This document shows positions 34,730 through 42,077 of a DNA stretch of 64,000 nt, piece after piece; position 1 is the stretch's first letter, and every line of letters starts with the position of its first letter. Source of the stretch: Reichenbachiella sp. 5M10 (GTDB lineage Bacteria; Bacteroidota; Bacteroidia; Cytophagales; Cyclobacteriaceae); contig NZ_MDGR01000007.1 in assembly GCF_002742335.1 (NCBI RefSeq), positions 934,501 through 998,500 on the forward strand. The letters are read 5' to 3'. Below the pieces are notes generated by a model. That model did not search any database and was not told the DNA's origin. It worked only from the letters and a program-made list of their open reading frames with translations. Both the position numbers and the translations under genes were made by a program.

Positions 34730-36631
34730 TTACCTCTTTTCGATCCATTTATAATACCACATTTGAAACACCAATAAGTGCCAAATTTTTTGTGCGTTTT
34801 CGCCCTTGTTCATGAGGAAATCGTTGATCATTCTTGTAATGACTTGTGGAGCAAAAATCCCTTGTTGCTTGAGAAGTTGGGGTGACATGAACTCATGCAA
34901 ATACTCTCTTAAATCCCCCTTGAGCCAATCGTTGATAGGAGAGACAAAGCCCTGTTTAGGACGTTCCATCAGTTCATTGGGGATGTATTTAGAAAGGACG
35001 GATTTAAGAATTCGCTTTGTATGGCCTTGTTTCAATTTGTATGAGGTAGGCAGTTGAGCGGCAAATTCAACTAGACGGTGATCGAGGAGAGGTTCCCTTC
35101 CTTCAAGGCTTGCAGACATGGTAGCTCGGTCTACTTTCGTAAGGTTATTGTCCAAAAGGAAAGTAAGGTAATCTACGGCAAGCATTTTATTGATCGGATC
35201 GTTGTGTTGAGATAGTTGTTCCGAAATCCCAAAGTAATTTTTGGAATTTGGGTTGCAACCTGGAATCATCTCTGTCAAAGCGGTATTGGTATTGAATTGC
35301 ATGACGATTTCCATGGCTTTGACTGGGTCATTGGTTTTCCATATCTCTCTTATTTTGTTATACCTGGTCTTGAAGTTGTTTTTCTTATTGAAGTAAGGTA
35401 TGTATTTAGGGTCGAGCAAATTCATGCTTTTGCTCGCTATTTTTTGTAGGGAGGGAGTCATGATTTGACTGTATTGTAGCGCCTGGGTGTAACGTGGATA
35501 GCCAGCAAATATCTCATCTCCAGCGTCTGATGATAAGGCTACCGTGACGTGTTTTCTAGCCAATTGACTGACCAGTGTAGTAGGGATGATCGAATTGTCT
35601 CCAAGGGGTTCGTCAAATATCTCAGGCAACTTAGGTACTAAGTCTAGGGCTTCTTGTTGGGTACAGTAATATTCGGTATGTTCAGTACCGAGATATTCGG
35701 ATATTTTTTTTGCATAAGGCGCCTCATCAAACTGACTGTTTTCAAAGCCAATTGTGAAAGTTTTGATGGTATTGTTGTGATGTTTGGCCAAGATGGATGT
35801 AACTGTGCTACTGTCATATCCACCACTCAAGAAAACACCTACAGGTACATCCGAAACCATGCGGTAGTTGCAACTTGATATCAGTAGTTCTTCTAGTTCT
35901 TCTACTGCTTCTTCATAAGATAGCTTTGATTTTGGACGATTATATACTTCGATAATGTCCCAATACTGCGTTTCCTTTATTTCCTTTTTGGGCACATCAA
36001 TAGTAACCACATGGCCAGGTTTAACCTTGTATGTGTTTTTATAAATGGAATTGGGAGAGGTGACATAGCTGTATTTGAAATAGGAAACTATGCTTTTTTC
36101 ATCGAGTTGAGCACCAAAACCAGGGACTTGATGAAAGGATTTTAGCTCGGAGCTGAATAAAAAAAGGTTGTCTCTCCAATAGAAATTGATGGGTTTGACA
36201 CCTGCACGGTCACGTATCAAGTGTATTTTTTGTTCCTTTTTGTCATAGAGCGCAATTGCAAACATGCCAATGAACCTCTCTATACATGCTAGTCCTTCAC
36301 ATGCGTATGCTTTGATGATGACTTCAGTATCAGATGTAGAACTAAACGTCATGCCTTTTTGCTCAAGTTCTTTTTTTATCTCTTGAAAATTATAAATCTC
36401 TCCATTGAAGACGACCACATAGTCTTCATAGTAATAGGGTTGGTTGCCCAATGGGGATAGGTCCAAGATAGATAGTCTACGGTGTCCGAGTCCGATGTGT
36501 CCATCATTCGTTTTTTCGAAATGATACCCGGAGGCATCTGGGCCTCGTTTTTCTAGGACATCAGTCATGGAGATGAGGTGTTTCTCTTCGAGCGAATGTC
36601 TAAAATCTATGAATCCAGAAATGCCACACAT
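34730..36631 (-). CDS. asnB: Glutamine-hydrolysing asparagine-synthetase family amidotransferase
   Basis: The protein has 633 residues and is full length. The N-terminal class II glutaminase starts with the nucleophile Cys2 (MCGISGF) and has RGPDASG and LGHRRLSILD. The synthetase domain has the ATP pyrophosphatase loop VFLSGGYDSSTV. In polysaccharide operons AsnB-like enzymes often amidate a uronic acid or amino sugar rather than make free asparagine. Its place between a hexapeptide acetyltransferase (6-nt gap) and the MBOAT gene favours that role, but it is inference; a housekeeping asparagine synthetase cannot be excluded. Confidence 0.9.
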   Translation of the reverse strand: MCGISGFIDFRHSLEEKHLISMTDVLEKRGPDASGYHFEKTNDGHIGLGHRRLSILDLSPLGNQPYYYEDYVVVFNGEIYNFQEIKKELEQKGMTFSSTSDTEVIIKAYACEGLACIERFIGMFAIALYDKKEQKIHLIRDRAGVKPINFYWRDNLFLFSSELKSFHQVPGFGAQLDEKSIVSYFKYSYVTSPNSIYKNTYKVKPGHVVTIDVPKKEIKETQYWDIIEVYNRPKSKLSYEEAVEELEELLISSCNYRMVSDVPVGVFLSGGYDSSTVTSILAKHHNNTIKTFTIGFENSQFDEAPYAKKISEYLGTEHTEYYCTQQEALDLVPKLPEIFDEPLGDNSIIPTTLVSQLARKHVTVALSSDAGDEIFAGYPRYTQALQYSQIMTPSLQKIASKSMNLLDPKYIPYFNKKNNFKTRYNKIREIWKTNDPVKAMEIVMQFNTNTALTEMIPGCNPNSKNYFGISEQLSQHNDPINKMLAVDYLTFLLDNNLTKVDRATMSASLEGREPLLDHRLVEFAAQLPTSYKLKQGHTKRILKSVLSKYIPNELMERPKQGFVSPINDWLKGDLREYLHEFMSPQLLKQQGIFAPQVITRMINDFLMNKGENAQKIWHLLVFQMWYYKWIEKR

Positions 36632-36637
36632 ATATTG

Positions 36638-37234
36638 TTAGTTTAGATCTTTAATTTTTTTTGCGGGGACCCCTCCTACCAATGTGTAGGGGGGCACGTC
36701 TTTCGTGACCACAGCTCCTGTTGCGATCACAGCCCCTTTGCCTATTGTGACTCCTTTCAATACGGTCGCTCGGGAGGTGATCCAGACATTGTCTTCAATA
36801 ATGATGGCTTGGCCTTCTACATTGGAAAAATGATCTTTGGTATCGTGAAAATCACTGTCGATAATCAATGTGTACGGTGCAATTCTACAGTTTTCTCCTA
36901 TTTTTATCAGATGCTGTGCGTCGATATGTGCTCCGTTTATTCTAGAGTTTTTACCAATGATAAGTTTGCCTTTTTTGCCAGATAGGAGTTTGGATTGGAT
37001 GATGTTAGACCAGACCCTTACCTCATCTCCGATGATGATTTCTCCTTGATTGTCTATCAATGGCTTTTTGTTGGTACTAACCATTCTACCGATTTGAGTA
37101 CATTTTGATAGATGTAGTCGACCAGTGAGTAATCTGAAAGTAGCCCCCCATGCTAATTGGATCAAAGCAATGTCACTTATGTCGGGGTTTTCTTGCTTGA
37201 GCTGTTGCCATCTGGTTTTAACCTTTGTAATCAT
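36638..37234 (-). CDS. Left-handed beta-helix (hexapeptide) acetyltransferase
   Basis: The protein has 198 residues. The C-terminal two-thirds is a hexapeptide repeat domain ([55 protein letters not shown]). It has a catalytic-type His in IDSDFHDT and the closing loop [11 protein letters not shown] typical of maltose/galactoside O-acetyltransferases and of WbbJ/NeuD relatives. A helical N-terminal segment (about 35 residues) is longer than usual. It starts 17 nt before the end of the upstream GT2 gene, giving a coupled overlap, and would acetylate a nucleotide sugar or lipid-linked glycan. Confidence 0.87.
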   Translation of the reverse strand: MITKVKTRWQQLKQENPDISDIALIQLAWGATFRLLTGRLHLSKCTQIGRMVSTNKKPLIDNQGEIIIGDEVRVWSNIIQSKLLSGKKGKLIIGKNSRINGAHIDAQHLIKIGENCRIAPYTLIIDSDFHDTKDHFSNVEGQAIIIEDNVWITSRATVLKGVTIGKGAVIATGAVVTKDVPPYTLVGGVPAKKIKDLN

Positions 37235-38114
37235 AATTTTTGTTTAAATGCCAGAGGGTGCCCCGTACGAGATTTTCAGCATGATGAAACATACCTTTTG
37301 ATACGTATTGTATGAGCTGTTTTGGGAAAGCAAAAATGCCATAAAATAGGATACCACAGACGCGCGGTAGCCCTTTGGTATTTCTTCTTTGAAAGAGTAG
37401 CCGATTTCGGTTCATGTAGTATACTTGGAGTGGACTATTCACTCCTACACTGATGGATTCCTTGTGTACGACGTGGGTGTCACCAAAATAGAACATTTTG
37501 TACCCTGCATGTTGTATTTTCATACACCAATCGTGCTCTTCATAGTATAGAAAATACTCCTCAGGCATATGTCCTACCTGCTCAATGATTTTTTTTGGGA
37601 TAATCATCGCTGCGCCATGAGGTAGATCTGTTGGATGAGTGCAATTGAATTGCCCACGGTCGGTTTCCATCAACCCTATACGTTTTCCTCGCCCTGTCAA
37701 AGGATGTATCTTTTTGGCCCCTGCGTATTGTACCATGCCGTTGGGGTAAATCACCTTTGGCGATGCAATACCTGCTTCTGGGTGATCAACCATGAAGGCT
37801 ACCATCTTCGTTAGGAAATCGGTTGGAATCAAGGTGTCATTGTTGAGGAAAACCAAGTATTTTCCTTTTGCTGCTTTGATACCGAGATTGTTCCCTCCAG
37901 CGAAACCCAAGTTCTCTTCGTGAATAATGCAGGTGAGATTGGGGTATTGCTGTTCTAAGGATCGGTCGATCTTTCGTTTGGACCCATTGTCCACGAGGAT
38001 GGTCTCGAAGGAAGGGTAGTCCGATTGATACACTGACCCCAAAAATGCAAGGGTTTCCTCGGGTTCGTTGTAGTTCACCGATATGATTGATATCAGAGGT
38101 TGCTTGGCTGGCAT
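37218..38114 (-). CDS. Glycosyltransferase family 2 (rhamnosyltransferase-like)
   Basis: The protein has 298 residues and is soluble, of GT2 GT-A type. Motifs are [44 protein letters not shown] and [10 protein letters not shown] (NND in place of DxD), then [16 protein letters not shown], the acceptor/catalytic E-x-D segment. This form is common in rhamnosyl- or N-acetyl-sugar transferases of polysaccharide loci. The ATG at 38114 overlaps the stop of the upstream GT2 by one base (TAATG); in-frame codons further upstream lie inside that gene. It overlaps the acetyltransferase by 17 nt. Confidence 0.9.
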   Translation of the reverse strand: MPAKQPLISIISVNYNEPEETLAFLGSVYQSDYPSFETILVDNGSKRKIDRSLEQQYPNLTCIIHEENLGFAGGNNLGIKAAKGKYLVFLNNDTLIPTDFLTKMVAFMVDHPEAGIASPKVIYPNGMVQYAGAKKIHPLTGRGKRIGLMETDRGQFNCTHPTDLPHGAAMIIPKKIIEQVGHMPEEYFLYYEEHDWCMKIQHAGYKMFYFGDTHVVHKESISVGVNSPLQVYYMNRNRLLFQRRNTKGLPRVCGILFYGIFAFPKQLIQYVSKGMFHHAENLVRGTLWHLNKNYDYKG

Positions 38115-39283
38115 TAGGATACGGCTTTGTGTTCGGTGTGAATGAATTTTTTGTTGGCTCCTTTCAATTTGAATAGAATCAAACACATGGATAAAAACAG
38201 TTTGGGTAGCATCAATATTGACAGCAAAAGGTCTTTGCTATACAGACTTCTAGGGATAGAAATCAACATGGATAGAATATTGAGTGTCCAAAGTGTGATC
38301 CAGTAGTAGGATGGAAAAGGCGTGATAGAGTTGAAAGTCAACGCCAATAGAGTAGTGATCGTCAATAGTCCTAGGTTGATCAACCGAGGTAGTTGTATGT
38401 TTCTCCAAATGGTGCTGTGGAAGTATACCAGATTGCCTCTGAATAAAGCAGAAAGCCCTTTTTTGAAGTATTTGAATAGATATACATATTGACTAGAAAT
38501 CCATCGCGTACGTTGGTTTTTAAAGTTGCTGGGGTTGTCAGTTTTCTGATCTAGCACTTTGGCTTCTTTGAAATACTGCACTTTGACGCCTTGTTCTATG
38601 AATCGAAACTCTAGTTCTCTGTCGAAACCACCGATGCTTTCCATCTGCGTGATGGTATGTTCGAACAGCTGTCGATCAAAAACCATCCCTGATCCACTGA
38701 GAGACACAGAGAACCCCGTCGCATGAGCTCCTTGTCGGTAGATTTGGTTATTGATGGATTCGCTGATCCCATCGAGGACCGCTAATTTTGTGTTGTGGTT
38801 TTTGGGCCAACGCTGTGTTTGTATGGCTTTGGCATGTGTAGCTTGTAGATAGTTATTGACTTTCGTCAAGTAATCTACTTCCATGGAGTTGTCTGCATCT
38901 AGGATGACTATATAGTCATATTGATTTGGAAGTTTTTGGATGGTGTACTTGAGAGACTTTACTTTGGTGCTTTTGTCAAAATGTACCTGTTCTACAATGA
39001 CAGGTAGAGATTGTAGTTTTTCGATGGTGTCCTTTGCAAAGGAGTCGGCTATAATGATCAAGTCAAAATGCGCTGTAGGGTAATCAGTTTTTAGATTGCT
39101 TTTTACCGAATTGAGAATGATGGCGTCTTCCTTGTATCCAGGGATAAGTACCGCAAAACGGTTGAATTCGGTAGCAGGTCGAAGGTTGTTTTTGCGGTAA
39201 AATAAACCTCCAATAGCAAAAAATAGAGCATAGCTCACACAATAAAGGAAATAGGAAAATAGAATGAGTTCAAGAAGAATCAT
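38114..39283 (-). CDS. Membrane-bound processive-type GT2 glycosyltransferase
   Basis: The protein has 389 residues with one N-terminal helix (ELILFSYFLYCVSYALFF) and two to three C-terminal helices. GT2 motifs are VLIPGYKEDAII, YIVILDADNSM (DxD) and GFDRELEFRFIEQ. QRTRWISSQ is the QxxRW motif of cellulose/hyaluronan-synthase-like enzymes. It therefore acts at the inner membrane and may add one or more sugars to the primed lipid. It follows the initiating sugar transferase with a 3-nt gap and precedes the soluble GT2. Confidence 0.9.
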   Translation of the reverse strand: MILLELILFSYFLYCVSYALFFAIGGLFYRKNNLRPATEFNRFAVLIPGYKEDAIILNSVKSNLKTDYPTAHFDLIIIADSFAKDTIEKLQSLPVIVEQVHFDKSTKVKSLKYTIQKLPNQYDYIVILDADNSMEVDYLTKVNNYLQATHAKAIQTQRWPKNHNTKLAVLDGISESINNQIYRQGAHATGFSVSLSGSGMVFDRQLFEHTITQMESIGGFDRELEFRFIEQGVKVQYFKEAKVLDQKTDNPSNFKNQRTRWISSQYVYLFKYFKKGLSALFRGNLVYFHSTIWRNIQLPRLINLGLLTITTLLALTFNSITPFPSYYWITLWTLNILSMLISIPRSLYSKDLLLSILMLPKLFLSMCLILFKLKGANKKFIHTEHKAVS

Positions 39284-39286
39284 GTT

Positions 39287-40375
39287 TTATACTTTTTCTG
39301 ATTGGATGAGGGCTGGAACAGTTAGAAGCATGAGTTTGAAGTCAAAAAAGAGTGAATTTTTGCGGACGTAAATTCTATCGAGCATGATCCGTTCTTCGGA
39401 AGACATGTTGTCTTTCCCACGCTTCATGGTTTGCCATAGCCCAGTGATACCTGCAGGCCCTAGGAATCTCTCGGCGTGATCATCTGTAGTGAGTAATTGC
39501 GCTTCATAGAGGGGTAGGGGACGGTTGCCTACGATCGACATGTCACCCTTCAGTACATTGATCAATTGAGGGAGTTCGTCTATACTCGTGTTGCGGATGA
39601 AGTTGCCAAATTTTGTGACTCTGGGGTCATCTTTGATCTTGACAAACTGGTTGCCATCCTGATACTGGTTGGAGCTTTGTTTGAGCGATTCCAACTGTTT
39701 GTCTGCGCCTTGATTCATAGATCGAAATTTGTAGAAATCAAAAACCTGATAGTTGGTGCCTGCTCGCTTTGAGATATAAAATACAGGCCCTTTGGATTCG
39801 AGCTTTATGATGATGGCTGTCAATACCATGATGGGCGAAGACAGCAGTAGGATAGACGAAGACACGGTTATGTCAAAGAAGCGTTTCAAGAAATACATCT
39901 TGTACTTCTTGTTTTTCTTGAGGATAGAATCCTGTCTAGAGAATCCTGCAGCCCTTAATCTTTTGCAGAATTTAATTCGAGGGATTAAGGCACTAAATTT
40001 GATTTTTGAATGAATGTATTCATCTGCTTTGATGGCTTCTGCGTAGTTTTTTGCTCTTTGATTTTCTACATTTGAGAATACGATGATCGTGATGTTTCTG
40101 AAGCTGTTTTTCTTTTTGATGTTGTATACATCTTCGGGAAGTAGCTGTGAAGCAAGCGTATCGTGTATCAAAATGGCTTCAGGAGGAGCTCCTGTCCAGT
40201 TGTGTAGAGAGCGGATTAACTCACGTGCGGATTCTACACCTGAAAGGGTATAGTCGTCTGAAGAGATTTTTTCGAGGTTGCTCAAAATCTCCGAGCCTAA
40301 GTACAGTATCGAAAGAGGAATCTTTGAATTCTGTACAGGCGCATCTATGACGTCTGGTTCAGCTATTGCGTCCAT
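39287..40375 (-). CDS. Initiating polyprenyl-phosphate sugar transferase with N-terminal pseudo-receiver domain
   Basis: The protein has 362 residues. Residues about 160-362 are a Bac_transf (WbaP/PglC-type phosphoglycosyl transferase) domain: KRFFDITVSSSILLLSSPIM re-entrant helix, FYISKRAGTNYQVFDFYKFR, RNTSIDELPQLINVLKGDMSIVGNRPLP and GITGLWQ. It would load the first sugar phosphate onto undecaprenyl phosphate. Residues about 18-135 look like a degenerate response-regulator receiver (SILYLGSE strand, NITIIVFSN strand, ADEYIHSKIKFSALIPRI with the conserved Lys). The usual acidic pocket and phospho-Asp are not clear. It starts 34 nt after the stop of a genuine response regulator. Confidence 0.88.
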   Translation of the reverse strand: MDAIAEPDVIDAPVQNSKIPLSILYLGSEILSNLEKISSDDYTLSGVESARELIRSLHNWTGAPPEAILIHDTLASQLLPEDVYNIKKKNSFRNITIIVFSNVENQRAKNYAEAIKADEYIHSKIKFSALIPRIKFCKRLRAAGFSRQDSILKKNKKYKMYFLKRFFDITVSSSILLLSSPIMVLTAIIIKLESKGPVFYISKRAGTNYQVFDFYKFRSMNQGADKQLESLKQSSNQYQDGNQFVKIKDDPRVTKFGNFIRNTSIDELPQLINVLKGDMSIVGNRPLPLYEAQLLTTDDHAERFLGPAGITGLWQTMKRGKDNMSSEERIMLDRIYVRKNSLFFDFKLMLLTVPALIQSEKV

Positions 40376-40409
40376 GAATAATCGTTTCTAAAAATAAATA
40401 GCGGATAAC

Positions 40410-40829
40410 TTAAGCCTGTACTGCAGGTAGTTCTTGGCTAGTAACACGTTCGATCGTTTTGAGCAAGGTTTCTGGACAAAACGGTTTTTGGGCGTATGCA
40501 CTATAGTTGACAGAGACCGGATAGCTACTGACTTCAGATTCTGGAATACCAGACATGTATACCAAAGGTATGTTGCTGTATAGGCCATTGAACTGAAGGT
40601 ACTGTCCAAACTCGAGACCACTCATGTCAGACATGGTGATGTCAGTTACGACTACATGGGGTTTGTGCGCGGATTCAGATAGCCATTTGATGGCATCTAT
40701 GGCACTTTGGAACGGTTGAACATTAAAATTCTTCTCAAGAATTTTAGTGGTCAGTTGACACATCATCTTGTTATCGTCAACAAGCAAGACGGTCTTCTTT
40801 TGGTTAGGGCGGTTTCTAAGTAGGTACAT
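40410..40829 (-). CDS. Single-domain response regulator
   Basis: The protein has 139 residues and consists of one CheY-like receiver domain: the acidic pair VDDN (Asp18-Asp19), the phospho-acceptor Asp63 (VVVTDITM), the switch Ser in LVYMSG, and the conserved Lys in AYAQKPF. No DNA-binding or enzymatic output domain is fused. It heads the eight-gene leftward polysaccharide operon next to a sugar transferase that carries a receiver-like domain. A phosphorylation-controlled protein partnership with that transferase is plausible. The cognate kinase is not adjacent. Confidence 0.92.
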   Translation of the reverse strand: MYLLRNRPNQKKTVLLVDDNKMMCQLTTKILEKNFNVQPFQSAIDAIKWLSESAHKPHVVVTDITMSDMSGLEFGQYLQFNGLYSNIPLVYMSGIPESEVSSYPVSVNYSAYAQKPFCPETLLKTIERVTSQELPAVQA

Positions 40830-41342
40830 GTTTAAGTTGATCTATTGTAAATGACTGAACGTTTTTCAGGTATTTAGAATAGCTGGTTGTATTAAGCTGT
40901 ATTGGTGAACTTGGTGAAACACTTCCGGTTGGGATGGAAGCACTCCCTAGCAAATTCAGTTCTTTCCTCGATCGCTACTTACACAGTAATAATCTTTGTC
41001 ATGTGAGACAAATCTAGTTTTTATCTAAGTAATATCAAGTGCTTTTGAGACTAATTGTTTGTCCACGTTTGAATAATTGTGAATGAGGAATATATAATCT
41101 TAGTATAGTTCAATTCTGAATAGAAACAAGTGTTGATATAGATTTTTTATTCGTATCTAGTTGATAATGCATAAGTTAAGGGTGTTTTTGTAGAGATGCG
41201 TTATTGCATTTTATTAGCTGTGATAGGCTGGTTTTTTGTGGTAGCTTGTGGATTCATTTTTGGTTGTTAGTTATTTTTATATATTGCAGTGCCCTCTACA
41301 TTGTTGTTATTTAATTTAGTTAACGTGGACGACTATGTACCT
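40830..41342. other. Divergent intergenic region, 513 bp
   Basis: This gap separates the leftward polysaccharide operon from the rightward TonB-receptor operon. The left part (40830-41002) would be a leader of roughly 170 nt if the promoter at 41009-41038 is used. It contains a stem (40918-40944) that pairs fully as minus-strand RNA only with G-U pairs. The right half is AT-rich with no clear promoter box. No protein-coding frame with features was seen. Confidence 0.5.
41009..41038 (-). promoter_or_regulatory. Promoter of the leftward polysaccharide operon (TTG-N19-TAGATTTG)
   Basis: On the minus strand TAGATTTG (41016-41009) is a perfect TAnnTTTG -7 box with a TTG (41038-41036) 19 nt upstream. 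This is the spacing expected for Bacteroidota sigma-A promoters. Transcription would start near 41002, about 170 nt before the response-regulator ATG. Confidence 0.55.
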
Positions 41343-42077
41343 ATGAATAATGGAATTAGATGTGGCTTGATGGTCGCAATAGCGGTACTCTTTTCTCATT
41401 TTAGTTTTTCTCAAATTGCTGTGGCAGATCTCAGTTTGGACGGGGATCTATCCGTTTGGTATTATGATACCTATGCCTTAGACAATTCACCATTAGGCGA
41501 AGGGGTGTATTATGTCATTGCTTCTCAATCGTTTCGTGAACATCAGTTTTATCAAAGCGCAGTATGGACAGAGGGGGAGATTACGATCTCAGGGGAATCC
41601 TTTGAGGGGATACGTTTGTTGTACAATATATACCAAGACCTTTTGCTCGTGGAGAACCGGGGGAGGTATCGGGCAAGTTATTTGACTTTAGAACCTAATC
41701 AACGCAAGATTTCTGAATTTGTAATCCATGGAGCAGAGTTCGTCAATATTCAAGAGTCATCTGTGCCTAGCCGTGGGCGTGGTTTTTATCACAAGATATA
41801 CCAAGGGGAGTCACTTGGTTTTTATGCCAAGAGGTCCAAAAAGAGCGTCACAGGTAGTCGGAGTATCCAGTATGAGCCTGAGAACGTGAGATATGTCCGA
41901 GCATATGGAGAGTATGTGAAGTATGTAGGTAAAAAGACGTTTTACACATTGTTTCCTGAAAGGAAAAAAGAGATCAAACAATTTGTGAAATCCAAATTGA
42001 AAACACTGAGTAGAAAAGACGAGCAAGGAGCAGTCTTGGTGTTGGAGTATTGTGAGCGTTTTGTGACTGACTTATGA
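41343..42077 (+). CDS. Unknown exported protein, first gene of TonB-receptor operon
   Basis: The protein has 244 residues with a signal peptide (GLMVAIAVLFSHFSFSQ). The mature part is a mix of beta-strands (SVWYYDTYALDNSPLGEGVYY, EITISGESFEGIRLLYNIYQDLLLV) with a basic C-terminal third (KKTFYTLFPERKKEIKQFVKSK). I recognise no named family. It resembles the small proteins that precede some Bacteroidota TonB receptors, where a strand-rich domain binds the receptor. The ATG at 43 bases into line 41341 (41343) is preferred over an upstream GTG at 41289. Its stop overlaps the receptor ATG (ATGA). Confidence 0.6.
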   Translation: MNNGIRCGLMVAIAVLFSHFSFSQIAVADLSLDGDLSVWYYDTYALDNSPLGEGVYYVIASQSFREHQFYQSAVWTEGEITISGESFEGIRLLYNIYQDLLLVENRGRYRASYLTLEPNQRKISEFVIHGAEFVNIQESSVPSRGRGFYHKIYQGESLGFYAKRSKKSVTGSRSIQYEPENVRYVRAYGEYVKYVGKKTFYTLFPERKKEIKQFVKSKLKTLSRKDEQGAVLVLEYCERFVTDL

